Positions 1 to 8,996 of a stretch of 64,000 bases of DNA are shown here, one piece after another. The notes under the pieces are model-generated. The model saw nothing but the letters and a program-made list of their open reading frames with translations. It ran no database searches and was not told where the DNA came from. Position numbers and translations under genes: made by a program. Within the stretch, counting starts at the first letter, position 1. Each line of letters begins with the position of its first letter. Source of the DNA: Bradyrhizobium mercantei (GTDB taxonomy: Bacteria; Pseudomonadota; Alphaproteobacteria; Rhizobiales; Xanthobacteraceae). The stretch covers positions 310,001-374,000 of the forward strand of contig NZ_MKFI01000003.1 of the NCBI RefSeq assembly GCF_001982635.1, in the 5' to 3' direction.

Positions 1-1
1 C

Positions 2-1606
2 TTCACCTACAAGGGTCTCGGTCTCGGCGCGGTCACCGCGACGCTGATCGCCGCTGTCATCATCGGCCAGATCGGGATCACCATTTCGGGCCCGCTCAAG
101 CCGTTCTTCTTCCTGATGTTCCTGTTCGCAATCGGTTATGGCGTCGGACCGCAATTCGTGCGCGGCATCGCGCAGGACGGCATTCCACAGGCGATCTTCG
201 CGGCGGTGGTCTGTGTCTTCTGTCTGATCGCTCCGTATCTCGGCGCGAAGATCGCCGGCTACGACGTCGGATCAGCCGTCGGGCTCTATGCCGGTTCGCA
301 GACGATTTCCGCGTCGATGGGGCTCGCAACCGACGCCATCAATCGCCTCGGTCTGCCCGCGGACGAAGCCAAGAAGCTGCTCGATGCCATGCCGGTCGCC
401 TATGCCGTGACTTATATTTTCGGCACGGTCGGCTCGGCGATCGTCCTGGCCCTGCTCGGACCGGCGTTGCTTGGCATCGATCTCGAGACCGCATGCAAGA
501 AGTATGAGGAAGAGCACGGCGGCAAGAAGCAGCTGGGTGGCCCGGGGACGGCCTGGCACCAGTTCGATGTGCGCGCCTATCGCGTTCATGAGCGCGGACC
601 CGTCGCCGGCAAGACGGTCGGGCAGGCGGAGGCACTGCTTCCCGATCATCGCATCTTCGTCCTCCGGCTCCGGCAAGCCGGCAAGATCGTGGAGGCAACT
701 TCGGACACCGTCATTCATGCCGGCGACATCGTCGCCGTTGCAGGCCGCCGCGATGTGCTCGTCCAGCTGATCGGCGAGCAGGCCGAGGAAGTCGACGATC
801 GCGAACTGCTGGCGGTGCCGATCGAGGGCGTCGATGTGTACGTGACCAGCAAGGACGTCGACGGCAAGACGCTCGAGGAGCTGGCGAAAGAGCCGGGCGC
901 TCGCGGCGTATTCCTGCGCAAGATCGCGCGCGGCGCGATCGCGGTCGAGATTCCGATCCTGCCGAACACCAAGATCAACCGGGGCGACATTGTCACCCTG
1001 GTGGGCCGCACATCCGATGTCGCTGCCACCACCAAGATGCTGGGCCGGCCGGACCGTGCAACCGACGTTGCCGACGTCGCCTTCATCGGGGCCGCGATCG
1101 CGATCGGCGCCCTGGTCGGCGCCTTTGTCTACAAGATCGGAAGTGTGCCGCTCACGCTGTCCACCTCCGGCGGCGCGCTGATCTCCGGCCTGTTCTTCGG
1201 TTGGCTCCGATCAGTTCATCCGACCTTCGGCCGCATCCCGTCACCCACCGTGTGGTTCATGAACTCGGTCGGTCTGAACGTCTTCATCGCCATCGTCGGG
1301 ATCTCCTCAGGCCCGGGATTTGTCGCCGGCCTGCAAAAGCTCGGCTTCAGCCTGTTCCTCTGGGGCGTCGTCGTGACCACGGTGCCGCTGATCTTGGCGA
1401 TGTTCGTCGGCAAGTATGTATTTAAGTTCCACGACGCGATCCTGCTCGGGTGCTGCTCCGGCGCGCGGACGACGACCGCGTCGCTCGGCATGATCAACGA
1501 TCGCGCGAAAAGCCAGATTCCCGGCCTTGGCTATACCGTCACCTACGCGGTCGGAAACACCCTGCTCACGATCTGGGGCATGGTGCTGGTCATGATGATG
1601 ACATAG
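2..1606 (+). CDS. AspT/YidE/YbjL-type transporter (5' end missing)
   Basis: Inner-membrane transporter of the AspT/YidE family, probably an organic-acid or amino-acid exchanger; substrate unknown. The frame is open from base 2 with transmembrane sequence before the first ATG at 116, so the true start lies left of the window; 534 residues are visible. Layout: a block of hydrophobic helices, a soluble stretch (about residues 185-345) with two TrkA_C/RCK_C-like regulatory domains, then a second helix block ending with the family motif [14 protein letters not shown]. This duplicated-membrane-half architecture with paired RCK_C domains is typical of the family. The next gene, 13 bases downstream, is a paralogue, so the two are probably cotranscribed. 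The family call is firm; aspartate:alanine exchange specifically is inference. Confidence 0.87.
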   Translation, partial: FTYKGLGLGAVTATLIAAVIIGQIGITISGPLKPFFFLMFLFAIGYGVGPQFVRGIAQDGIPQAIFAAVVCVFCLIAPYLGAKIAGYDVGSAVGLYAGSQTISASMGLATDAINRLGLPADEAKKLLDAMPVAYAVTYIFGTVGSAIVLALLGPALLGIDLETACKKYEEEHGGKKQLGGPGTAWHQFDVRAYRVHERGPVAGKTVGQAEALLPDHRIFVLRLRQAGKIVEATSDTVIHAGDIVAVAGRRDVLVQLIGEQAEEVDDRELLAVPIEGVDVYVTSKDVDGKTLEELAKEPGARGVFLRKIARGAIAVEIPILPNTKINRGDIVTLVGRTSDVAATTKMLGRPDRATDVADVAFIGAAIAIGALVGAFVYKIGSVPLTLSTSGGALISGLFFGWLRSVHPTFGRIPSPTVWFMNSVGLNVFIAIVGISSGPGFVAGLQKLGFSLFLWGVVVTTVPLILAMFVGKYVFKFHDAILLGCCSGARTTTASLGMINDRAKSQIPGLGYTVTYAVGNTLLTIWGMVLVMMMT

Positions 1607-1619
1607 CCGCGGCCCGACG

Positions 1620-3314
1620 ATGTTGGTCTGGCTGCAGCAGTTTCTCGTCCGTTATCCGGAGCTCGCGCTGTTCCTGGTGATCGCGGCGGGCTACTGGATC
1701 GGAAGCTTCAGGATCGGCGCTTTCAGCCTTGGCCCGGTGACGGGCGCGCTCTTTGCTGGCCTTGCGGTTGGCGACTTCGCGCATGTGCCCGTCTCCGGCA
1801 TGACGAAATCCTTTCTATTTCTGCTGTTTCTGTTCGGCGTCGGCTATTCGGTCGGGCCGCAATTCGTGCTGGCGATGAAGCGGGACGGGCTTAAGCCCGT
1901 GCTGATGGCCATTGTGGTGAGCCTCACCGGTCTTGCGGCAGCGATCGTCGTGGCACGCGTGCTGCGGCTTGACGCCGGCTTTGCGGCCGGGCTGATGTCG
2001 GGGGCGCTCAGCCAGAGTGCTGCGATGGGTACGGCGACCGATGCAGTCAATGGCCTCGCCGTGCCCGAAGCCCAGCGCGCATTGCTTGTCTCGCATATCG
2101 CGGTGGCGGATGCGGTTTGCTACATCTTCGGCTATGCCGGCGTGATCACGTTCTGCACGATTGTCGTTCCAGCACTCCTGAAGATCGACCTGAAGACGGA
2201 AGCGCTCAAGCTGGAGCAGGCTTTGGGCATCAAACGCGCCAAGCCTGGCCTCGCGTCGGCTTGGCGCAAATTCGAGATGCGTGCGTACCGGCTGGATGAC
2301 ACCGCGGCGATCGCCGGACTGATGGTTGCCGCTGCCGAAGCACGGGTGCCCGGGCAACGCGTGTTCATCCACCGCATTCGCCGCGGCGAGCGTATCCTCG
2401 AGGCGGAGCCTGGAACGATCCTCGCGGCAGGTGATGTCGTCGCGCTGTCGGCGCCGCGGCAGATCATCGTCGAACTGATCGGACAGCGAGGCGAGGAAGT
2501 GGAGGATCAGGAGCTGCTCGATATCCCCGTGGTCTCGGCCGACGTTTTCCTGATCAACGCGAAGGTCGCAGGCAGCAGTCTCCAGCAGGTGTCGGAACAG
2601 GACTGGACGCGTGGCCTTTATTTGCGCTCGGTGAACCGGGGCGGTGAAGCTCTCCCCATCGCGGCCGGAGTGGTCCTCGAGCGCGGCGATCTGCTTCGCA
2701 TCGTTGGTCCTGAAACCGTCGTGCAGAATGCGGCCAAGAACATCGGCGTCATTGTTGCACCCAGCACCAGCATCGATTTCGTGGTTTTGGGGCTCGCGAT
2801 CTTCTTCGGCGGCCTCGTCGGCGTTCTCGTGAGCTTTTCGGTTGGCGGCATCACGATCTCGTTGAGCACCAGCGTCGGCACGCTGCTCGCCGGACTTCTC
2901 GTCGGCTATCTCCGCACGCGTCTGCCGTATTTCGGCCGGATCCCCGACGGCGCCATCAGCCTGATGACGTCACTCGGACTGGCTGCCTTCGTCGGCCTGA
3001 CCGGGATTCATGCCGGGCCGGTCTTCCTTTCGGCGATACGGGAGTCGGGCATCGGCCTGCTTCTGGGCGGCATGATCGTGACCCTGTTGCCGCAGTTCGT
3101 CGGCTTCTGCTTCGGCCATTTCGTGCTGCGCATGAACCCTATCCTGCTACTCGGTGCGTTGACGGGAGCGCAGACGGTAACGGCCGCGATGGCGGCCATT
3201 CAGGAACGCTCGGGTAGCTCTGTGGTGGTGCTCGGCTATACGCCCGCCTATCCGGTCTCGAACATTCTGCTGACGACCTGGGGATCGGTCATGGTGGTCG
3301 TCTTCGCTGGATGA
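1620..3314 (+). CDS. Second AspT/YidE-type transporter, tandem paralogue
   Basis: A 564-residue polytopic inner-membrane protein with the same plan as its upstream neighbour: N-terminal helices (conserved SVGPQFV segment near residue 78), a central soluble region with two TrkA_C/RCK_C-like domains (about residues 215-385), and a C-terminal membrane half ending in the GALTGAQTVTAAMAAIQ-type motif. The start ATG is 13 bases after the previous stop with no strong Shine-Dalgarno, consistent with translational coupling. The two copies are clearly divergent in sequence, so this is an old duplication. They may act as separate exchangers or as a heteromer. Substrate is not readable from sequence; aspartate/alanine or another dicarboxylate is the family-based guess. 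Confidence 0.88.
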   Translation: MLVWLQQFLVRYPELALFLVIAAGYWIGSFRIGAFSLGPVTGALFAGLAVGDFAHVPVSGMTKSFLFLLFLFGVGYSVGPQFVLAMKRDGLKPVLMAIVVSLTGLAAAIVVARVLRLDAGFAAGLMSGALSQSAAMGTATDAVNGLAVPEAQRALLVSHIAVADAVCYIFGYAGVITFCTIVVPALLKIDLKTEALKLEQALGIKRAKPGLASAWRKFEMRAYRLDDTAAIAGLMVAAAEARVPGQRVFIHRIRRGERILEAEPGTILAAGDVVALSAPRQIIVELIGQRGEEVEDQELLDIPVVSADVFLINAKVAGSSLQQVSEQDWTRGLYLRSVNRGGEALPIAAGVVLERGDLLRIVGPETVVQNAAKNIGVIVAPSTSIDFVVLGLAIFFGGLVGVLVSFSVGGITISLSTSVGTLLAGLLVGYLRTRLPYFGRIPDGAISLMTSLGLAAFVGLTGIHAGPVFLSAIRESGIGLLLGGMIVTLLPQFVGFCFGHFVLRMNPILLLGALTGAQTVTAAMAAIQERSGSSVVVLGYTPAYPVSNILLTTWGSVMVVVFAG

Positions 3315-3375
3315 GCCGTCACGCCTGAGGTTCGCCGATCACATCCACGCTGCAGGCCAAGCCACCCATCGGGCG

Positions 3376-3395
3376 CGTCCGTCTCCCGACGGACG
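3376..3395. terminator. Hairpin between convergent genes
   Basis: An 8-bp perfect inverted repeat (CGTCCGTC/GACGGACG) with a 4-base loop lies in the 100 bases between the convergent transporter and SulP genes. No T-run follows on either strand, so terminator function is only suggested by position. Confidence 0.3.
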
Positions 3396-3414
3396 ACCCC
3401 CGGAGATTCCGCAC

Positions 3415-5166
3415 CTAGTCCTCCCAATCTTCCCATTCGACCTTGTTGATTTCCAAATAGCCGGAAACGGCCGAGCCGATCGTCGGGAAGAAGTAGCCTT
3501 CGCCGAGCTGCGCGAACAGTCCAAATCGCTTCAGCTTGTCTTTGACCGGGTCCTTGAGTTCAGCAAAGCAAAGTTCGATTCCTTTCTCGTGCAAGGCTTC
3601 GTCCAGTTCGGCAACGGTATCGCAGGCCGTGACGTCGACGCTGGTGACTGGCTCGGCTGCGACGACCAGCCAGCGAACCGGCGTCGGCGACGTCGCCACC
3701 GCGTCCAGGACGCGTTCCTTGAAGAACTCGGCGTTGGCAAAGAACAGCGGCGCGTCCCATCGGAATAGGACCAGCCCCGGGATCCGGCGCGCATCGGGGT
3801 ATCGCGTGATGTCGTGATAGCCCTTGACGCCGTGGGCACGGCCCAGCACTGCGGAGTGCGGTCGCCAACCGTCCCACAGGAACTCCGCGATGGCCACGGC
3901 GATCGCGAGACCAATTCCGGGAATCGCGCCGAACACGGCCACGCCGACGAAGCACAGCACGATCAGCCAGAACTCCCATCTCTGAATGCGATAAATCCGC
4001 TTGAGGTCGGCAATCTCGAACAGGCCGATCGCCGCGGCGATGACGACGGCGGCCAATGCGGCATTGGGCAAATGCTGCAGAAGGTTTGGCGCCACGACGA
4101 GAAGGAACGCGATGGCGAGCGCGCCGACGACGCTGGTCAGTTGGGTGCGGGCACCGGCAGCCTCCGCCACTGGAGTGCGCGAAGAGCTGCTGCTGATCGG
4201 GAAGCCCTGAAAAAAGCCGGTTGCCAGGTTGGCGGCGCCGAGCCCGACCATCTCCTGGTTTGGATCAACCTTGTCGCTCAGTCGCGCGGCGTAGGTTCGT
4301 GACAGCACACTGGTGTCGGCAAAGGAGACGAGCGCGACCGCGCTTCCGCCGATCAGCACCGGAACCAGATCGGCATAGCTGATCCAGGGAACGGCAAGAG
4401 CCGGCAGACCTTGAGGAAGCGGACCCAGGACCTTCACGCCGTAGCCGGCCCCGAGATCGAGCGCGCCGACGACGAGGGTTGCCCCGACAACGGCAATCAG
4501 AATACCCGGCAGCCGCTTGTTGTCCTTGAGCAGCAGGATGACGATCAGCGTTGCGAGCCCAACCGCGAAAGCAACCCAGTTCGTCTTGCCGTCGAGGATT
4601 GCGCCGCCGATTCTCCACAGGTCCCGCAACGGTCCTTCGCTCTCAATCGAGAATCCGAGGAGCTTTGGCAGTTGGCTGATCAATACGGTCAGCGCAATTC
4701 CGTTCATGTAACCGTAGCGGATCGGCTTGGAAAGAAGCTCGGTCACGAAACCCAGCCTCGCGAAGCCCGTCAGCATGAGCACCGTTCCCGAAACCAGCGC
4801 CATCATGGCGCCGAGCGTTGCCGCGCGAAGGGGATCACCACCGGATAGCGGAGTGACCACACCGAGAATGACGGCAGCCAGGGCCGAGTCCGGTCCGAGC
4901 ACGATGATGCGGCTTGGGCCGAACACTGCGTAGGCCAGGAGCGGGATGATGGTCGCGTAGAGACCGTGGATGCCCGGCAGGCCCGATGCCGCCGCATAGG
5001 CGATACCGACCGGGACCAGCATTGTCGCAAGGACAAGGCCGGCAAAGATGTCGTGCGGCAGCCACGCCGCCTCGTATCGGCGGAGGGTGTCGACGCCGGG
5101 CATCCATCGCATCCAACGGCTCATGTGGTGAGCACTCCCGGACTCGGTCGAGCGCATGGCAAACAC
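3415..5166 (-). CDS. SulP-family anion permease with STAS domain
   Basis: Inner-membrane SLC26/SulP transporter, 583 residues from the first ATG. About eleven hydrophobic segments fill residues 30-440, beginning with the family-typical stretch around LVPVGIAYAAASGLPG, followed by a cytoplasmic C-terminal STAS domain (about residues 465-560). Substrate may be sulfate, bicarbonate or another anion; the sequence does not decide. Two starts are possible: 5166 and 5124 (residue 15), each preceded by a GGGAG element, so the N-terminus is uncertain by 14 residues. There is no adjacent carbonic anhydrase or sulfur gene to fix the substrate, and it is convergent with the transporter pair to the left. 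Confidence 0.9.
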   Translation of the reverse strand: MFAMRSTESGSAHHMSRWMRWMPGVDTLRRYEAAWLPHDIFAGLVLATMLVPVGIAYAAASGLPGIHGLYATIIPLLAYAVFGPSRIIVLGPDSALAAVILGVVTPLSGGDPLRAATLGAMMALVSGTVLMLTGFARLGFVTELLSKPIRYGYMNGIALTVLISQLPKLLGFSIESEGPLRDLWRIGGAILDGKTNWVAFAVGLATLIVILLLKDNKRLPGILIAVVGATLVVGALDLGAGYGVKVLGPLPQGLPALAVPWISYADLVPVLIGGSAVALVSFADTSVLSRTYAARLSDKVDPNQEMVGLGAANLATGFFQGFPISSSSSRTPVAEAAGARTQLTSVVGALAIAFLLVVAPNLLQHLPNAALAAVVIAAAIGLFEIADLKRIYRIQRWEFWLIVLCFVGVAVFGAIPGIGLAIAVAIAEFLWDGWRPHSAVLGRAHGVKGYHDITRYPDARRIPGLVLFRWDAPLFFANAEFFKERVLDAVATSPTPVRWLVVAAEPVTSVDVTACDTVAELDEALHEKGIELCFAELKDPVKDKLKRFGLFAQLGEGYFFPTIGSAVSGYLEINKVEWEDWED

Positions 5167-5291
5167 TCCCAGGCCGGACAGGGTAGCCGCGCTGTTAGGC
5201 GGAGCGTTGATCTATCTCAAGCCGGCCCGCAACGGCGGCCGGCTCCCGAGTGGCGTCCCCCCACAGACCGGGGACACGTGCTTTGTCCCGT

Positions 5292-5813
5292 TCAGGAAAG
5301 CTCCAAGGTCAAATGTCTGACTTGTGGGTCGCCGCCGGCGCTCGAACGGAACCCGAAGCGACCGAATATGCTGAGCATCGCCACGTTCTCGGGCAGGACT
5401 TCCGCGGTTAGTTCTTTCAGCCCTGCGTCGCGCGCGATCACCAGCAAATGGCGCATCAGCGCCGTGCCGATGCCCTTGCCCTGATAGGCATCGATCACGA
5501 CGAAGGCCAACTCAGCCCGGCCCGGCTGCGCGACGATGTAGCGGCCGCCGCCTGCGATGACCGGCCGGCCGCCTTCGTCGATCTGCGCAACCAGCGCGAC
5601 GTGATTGGCGAAATCGATATTCATGAAAAACGAGATCTCCTTGTCGGAGAAGCTGCGCTTCGGAGCGAAGAAGCGGAGCTGTCGCGATTGGATGCTGGTG
5701 CGGTTGACCGCCGTGAGCATGTCGACATGGTCGTCCGGCCGGAGCGCCCGAACTTCGATCCTGCTGCCGTCACGCAGATGCTCGATCGCAGAATAATCGG
5801 CTGCACTTGCCAT
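5292..5813 (-). CDS. GNAT-family N-acetyltransferase
   Basis: A 173-residue cytoplasmic GNAT acyltransferase. The central acetyl-CoA binding motif A is visible as the AYQGKGIGTALMRHL segment (Q/RxxGxG/A type), preceded by the beta4 strand AELAFVVID. The acceptor substrate is unknown. The start at 5813 is chosen because it has a GAGGA Shine-Dalgarno eight bases upstream and begins right at the domain (MASAADYS); the same frame is open further up to 5945, but that extension is Arg/Pro-rich and non-conserved in character. It stands alone between SulP and a terminator-bearing spacer. Similar single-domain GNATs are often fused to Pat-type protein acetyltransferases, but no nucleotide-binding domain is present here. 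Confidence 0.83.
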   Translation of the reverse strand: MASAADYSAIEHLRDGSRIEVRALRPDDHVDMLTAVNRTSIQSRQLRFFAPKRSFSDKEISFFMNIDFANHVALVAQIDEGGRPVIAGGGRYIVAQPGRAELAFVVIDAYQGKGIGTALMRHLLVIARDAGLKELTAEVLPENVAMLSIFGRFGFRSSAGGDPQVRHLTLELS

Positions 5814-6089
5814 CGTTGTCCTCGCAAAGATCGTTGCCGGCGACACACCCTTGCCTGGCAGACCATTGGTCGGGGGCCACCGCCCGCGCCGGCTTGGACC
5901 GTCGGCGGCTCGCCAATGACGGGTCAAGGGACTGCCGAATTTCACGAGGTTAGCACGCGCATGCTGAACTCACAGCAGCACTGCGTTCGGGACGCTAGGA
6001 GGCCACGCTCAGATCGCGACTCGAACCAAATGTCGGTATCGGTGGTTGCGCCTCCCCGCAACCAAATCTCTCGACCGGCAGAGATGAAG
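5814..6089. other. Intergenic spacer, possible small-RNA region
   Basis: No convincing protein gene in this 276-base spacer. A T-loop-like word (GGTTCGAGTC on the minus strand near 6020) does not sit in a foldable cloverleaf, so I do not call a tRNA. The + strand runs straight into the strong terminator at 6090, which has no + strand gene ahead of it. Confidence 0.4.
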
Positions 6090-6115
6090 AAGCCCGCCTT
6101 TCGGCGGGCTTTTTT
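6090..6115 (+). terminator. Rho-independent terminator, + strand
   Basis: A 9-bp perfect stem (AAGCCCGCC/GGCGGGCTT) with a TTTC loop is followed by six T residues on the + strand. It fires away from both flanking genes, which are on the minus strand, so it either ends an unrecognised + strand transcript or shields the neighbours. On the minus strand the tail is only CTTCTTC, so use in that direction would be weak. Confidence 0.75.
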
Positions 6116-6144
6116 CGTACGCGGATGTTCGGTTCAACGTCGGA

Positions 6145-7662
6145 TCACACCGCCGAGCTGTCGCAGGCTGCCTCCGGCGACACGTCATCCGCATTCGGGT
6201 CGGCCGCCGCGGTCGCCCAGGCGAGTTCGACCAGCGTCACGATGCGCCGGCCGGTGCCGTCGAGCTGGCAGACGATCAGGCCTTGCTCCTCGATATAGGT
6301 CAGAAGATGCCGCGCGCGGCGCAGCGAGTGCGTGCCGTAGGCGCGGGCGATCGCGGCATCGCTCGGGCAGGGCCAGCCTTCCTTCGCGGCGCGGGCGATC
6401 ATCATGAAGACGCCCTGCATGTCCTCGGGCAGCAGCGCGGCGCGCAGCGAGACGTCCTGCCACGCGTCGTCCTCGGCCATGTCGGCGCCGAGCCCGGCGC
6501 GCGCGCGCGTCAGCATGCGGCGAAAATCGGTCAGCTCCGGCACGACGGTGCCGAGACCTTCGATCCGGCAGCGGACCACGAATTCCTGATAGAGCACGCC
6601 GATGGCGCGGAAGCCGGCATCCGGCTCGGCGAGGATGGCGCGCAGGATGCGGTCCAGCCGCTCGCGCCGCTCGGCCAACTGCTCGGCGCTCGGCGGCGGC
6701 TCCGCCGTTTCGGGATCAGGTTCCGCTGCCGGCTGCTTGGCGGCCATCAACTGGCTGAGCAGATCAGGCGCAGGCGTCCGGCGCGGCGGCCTCGCCGTGG
6801 TTTCGGGCGGCGGCGCTGCGAGGATGATGGCGCGCGCGTCCTCCAGGGCCGCCTCAGGCAGCGGCATCAGGCGCGGCGCCGCGTTGCGCGGCTGGGTGTC
6901 CGTCGGACCGATGCGCAAGCCGAGCGGACGGCGCGAGAGCGCGGGCCCCAGTGCCATGAATTGTCCACGCTCGAGATCGCGGAAGGCTTCCGCCTGCCGC
7001 CGCTCCATGCCGAGCAAGTCGGCAGCGCGCGCCATGTCGATATCGAGAAAGGTCCGGCCCATCAGGAAGTTGGATGCTTCTGCCGCGACATTCTTGGCGA
7101 GCTTCGCCAGTCGCTGGGTCGCGATGATCCCGGCAAGCCCGCGCTTGCGGCCGCGGCACATCAGATTGGTCATCGCGCCGAGCGAGAGCTTGCGCGCCTC
7201 GTCGGACACTTCGCCGGCGACCGCCGGGGCGAACAGCTGCGCTTCGTCCACCACCACCAGCATCGGATACCAGTGGTCGCGAGGGACCTCGAACATGCCG
7301 CCGAGGAAGGCTGCGGCGCGCCGCATCTGGTTCTCGGCGTCGAGCCCTTCGAGATTGACCACGGTCGAGACGCGGTGGATGCGGACGCGCTCGCCGGCGA
7401 CCTGCAGGCTGCGCTCGGTATGGTCCTCGGCGTCGATCACGAGGTGGCCGAATCGCTCGGCCAGGGTGACGAAGTCACCTTCGGGATCGATGATGGTCTG
7501 CTGCACCCAGGGCGCGCTCTGTTCCAGCAGCCGGCGCAGCAGATGGGATTTGCCGGAACCGGAATTGCCCTGCACCAAGAGGCGAGTGGCCAATAGCTCC
7601 TCGAGGTCGATGGCCGCCGAGGCGCCGGCCGTCGTCTGTCCCATCTCGATCGCTACGGTCAT
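6145..7662 (-). CDS. HerA/FtsK-like ATPase (DUF87-type helicase HerA domain)
   Basis: A 505-residue cytoplasmic P-loop ATPase of the HerA/FtsK superfamily. Walker A GNSGSGKS is at residues 32-39, Walker B reads MLVVVDEAQLF near residue 140, and the arginine-finger region SNFLMGRTFL follows near residue 190. After a Pro/Ala-rich linker (about 285-335) comes a helical C-terminal domain (about 340-500) that looks like a winged-helix or SAM-like DNA-binding region. HerA proteins are hexameric DNA translocases that usually work with a nuclease such as NurA or a SIR2/DUF4297 effector; no such partner lies nearby, so this is an orphan. The start has a GGGG element a few bases upstream. DNA translocation is inference from the family. 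Confidence 0.83.
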   Translation of the reverse strand: MTVAIEMGQTTAGASAAIDLEELLATRLLVQGNSGSGKSHLLRRLLEQSAPWVQQTIIDPEGDFVTLAERFGHLVIDAEDHTERSLQVAGERVRIHRVSTVVNLEGLDAENQMRRAAAFLGGMFEVPRDHWYPMLVVVDEAQLFAPAVAGEVSDEARKLSLGAMTNLMCRGRKRGLAGIIATQRLAKLAKNVAAEASNFLMGRTFLDIDMARAADLLGMERRQAEAFRDLERGQFMALGPALSRRPLGLRIGPTDTQPRNAAPRLMPLPEAALEDARAIILAAPPPETTARPPRRTPAPDLLSQLMAAKQPAAEPDPETAEPPPSAEQLAERRERLDRILRAILAEPDAGFRAIGVLYQEFVVRCRIEGLGTVVPELTDFRRMLTRARAGLGADMAEDDAWQDVSLRAALLPEDMQGVFMMIARAAKEGWPCPSDAAIARAYGTHSLRRARHLLTYIEEQGLIVCQLDGTGRRIVTLVELAWATAAADPNADDVSPEAACDSSAV

Positions 7663-7682
7663 GTGCCCCGACTCAAATTGCC

Positions 7683-7985
7683 CTTGCGGAGACGCGGCTT
7701 AACAAGCCGATCGCGCCCCGTCGAGCGACCCGCAGGGACATCCCCAGGCATCACCGGGACGTGGACAATCTGGAAGACCATTTTCACGGCGCCATGGGGC
7801 TTTGTTTCCTGCTCGCGATCGCCTCGGGTGTCGTCGTCTACGGGCCGTTCGTGCGGCGGCTGGATTTCGGCACCATCAGGCCGCGCCGTCGCCTGTACTG
7901 GCTCGACCTGCATCATGTGCTCGGCATCGTCATCCTGGCATGGACGCTGGTCGTCGGCGTGACCGTCGTCTCGTGTTCTACGTGA
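7683..7985 (+). pseudogene. Remnant of a PepSY-associated membrane protein
   Basis: The reading frame resembles the internal transmembrane portion of PepSY-TM proteins: LCFLLAIASGVVVYGPFVRR, then LDFGTIR, then WLDLHHVLGIVILAW followed by LVVGVT. Intact members run to several hundred residues with a longer N-terminal part and two PepSY domains; here only about 100 codons remain, there is no upstream start region, and the frame breaks right after GVT where intact relatives continue. No ATG or ribosome-binding site precedes it. I read it as the scar of a deleted gene, probably an iron or redox membrane protein. Confidence 0.62.
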
Positions 7986-8027
7986 GCCGCCGCGCGAATC
8001 GGTAAGCAAGCCGATCGAACGCAACTA

Positions 8028-8456
8028 TCATTGCCCGTTCTGCGCGGACGGGGGCCCCGATCTCCGGTAAGTCTCGCCACCGCCGCCGTGCTGAGCACTT
8101 CGCCGCGGCTCGGGCGGTCGCCACGTCACGCCCTGTTCGGCGAGCAGATTGTTTCCCCACTCGGCCAGCGGGGTCAGCAGTGCAACAAGCTCGAACCCTT
8201 TCTCCGTCAGTGCGTAGATCGATCGCTCGGATGAAATCTTGCGCTGCCGGACTGCGCCGTCGGCGATCAGCTCCCGCAGCAGGCTGGACAAGACCTGCTG
8301 GCGAACGCCCGCGATCGAGTTGCGCAATTCGCCGAAGCTGAGTTCGTCCAGCGAAAGCAGATGAAGCACCCGGACCTTCCACTTGCCCGAGACGATCTTG
8401 AGGACCGTCTCGACGGGGCAGGGATCCTGGGCGGGCCGCTTGCGATGGTAGGCCAT
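8028..8456 (-). CDS. HxlR-family transcriptional regulator
   Basis: A 142-residue winged-helix regulator of the HxlR/MarR-like type. The diagnostic pattern is present: an N-terminal CPVETVLKIVSGKWKVRVLH segment with the single Cys (residue 13) that many family members use for redox or thiol sensing, the recognition region LSFGELRNSIAGVRQQVLSS, and the wing followed by YALTEKGFELVALLTPLAEW. A GAGGA ribosome site lies just upstream of the ATG. It is divergent from the small membrane protein at 8577, and the 120-base gap carries an inverted repeat, so it probably controls that gene and itself. The inducing signal is unknown. Confidence 0.92.
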   Translation of the reverse strand: MAYHRKRPAQDPCPVETVLKIVSGKWKVRVLHLLSLDELSFGELRNSIAGVRQQVLSSLLRELIADGAVRQRKISSERSIYALTEKGFELVALLTPLAEWGNNLLAEQGVTWRPPEPRRSAQHGGGGETYRRSGPPSAQNGQ

Positions 8457-8480
8457 GGCTTCCTCGGTCAGAAATTAATG

Positions 8481-8517
8481 TGTCTGGCTGGTCCGCGATT
8501 GATGTGGGACCATGACA
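8481..8517. promoter_or_regulatory. Candidate HxlR operator in divergent promoter
   Basis: Between the HxlR gene and the divergent membrane-protein gene lies an inverted repeat with perfect inner arms TGGTCC (8489-8494) and GGACCA (8507-8512), extended by outer TGTC and TGACA words. Its position, 25-55 bases upstream of the regulator and 60-95 upstream of the other gene, fits an autoregulatory operator. Assignment to HxlR is inference. Confidence 0.45.
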
Positions 8518-8576
8518 CGCCGGGAGTGACGTAAACAGTCCGCAATCGCCGACAGGGATATCTGGCAAGGTTGTTC

Positions 8577-8984
8577 ATGGGCAAATCGATGAGCAGTCGG
8601 ATTCTCAACCTGCTTCTTTGGGCCGGCGTGGCCTACTTCTGCTGCATGGCCGTGGCGCACTTCTTCGGAATTAAGGTCCCGATCCTCTTCGTCTACTACG
8701 ATACACCCTACTACGCCTATCAGGACAAGATCATCTCGTTCGCGGTCGTGGCCTATATCTGCCTGTTTGCCTCCGCCGCGCGTTCGGGCGAGGTCGTCTT
8801 CGCCTTGGTCGCGATCTGGGTCACGGTTCTTGGTCTCTGCGCCGTCAATGTTTCCGACGCGCTGCAAGGCGTTCTCACCGGCAAGTCCACACTGCCGTAC
8901 TGGCTGCAGACCGCCGCAATCGCGGCTTACGCTCTGTGCCTCACCATTTTCTCGCGGCCGCCGCGAAACCTGTTGGCGCATTGA
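8577..8984 (+). CDS. Small four-helix membrane protein, divergent from HxlR
   Basis: A 135-residue protein with four predicted membrane helices (about residues 10-30, 50-72, 77-98 and 113-130) and short loops; I do not recognise a named family with confidence, though the size and pattern resemble small DoxX-like or DUF-type inner-membrane proteins. The ATG at 8577 is preceded by an AAGG element; a second ATG at 8589 is possible. Its place opposite an HxlR regulator suggests inducible expression under that regulator. The amidohydrolase starts 12 bases after its stop, so the two probably form a transcription unit. Confidence 0.72.
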   Translation: MGKSMSSRILNLLLWAGVAYFCCMAVAHFFGIKVPILFVYYDTPYYAYQDKIISFAVVAYICLFASAARSGEVVFALVAIWVTVLGLCAVNVSDALQGVLTGKSTLPYWLQTAAIAAYALCLTIFSRPPRNLLAH

Positions 8985-8996
8985 GGGCGAAGCACA

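Noticed and set aside
6010..6030. A T-loop-like word suggesting a tRNA on the minus strand
   Set aside because: Flanking bases do not pair into a T-stem or acceptor stem, so no cloverleaf forms.
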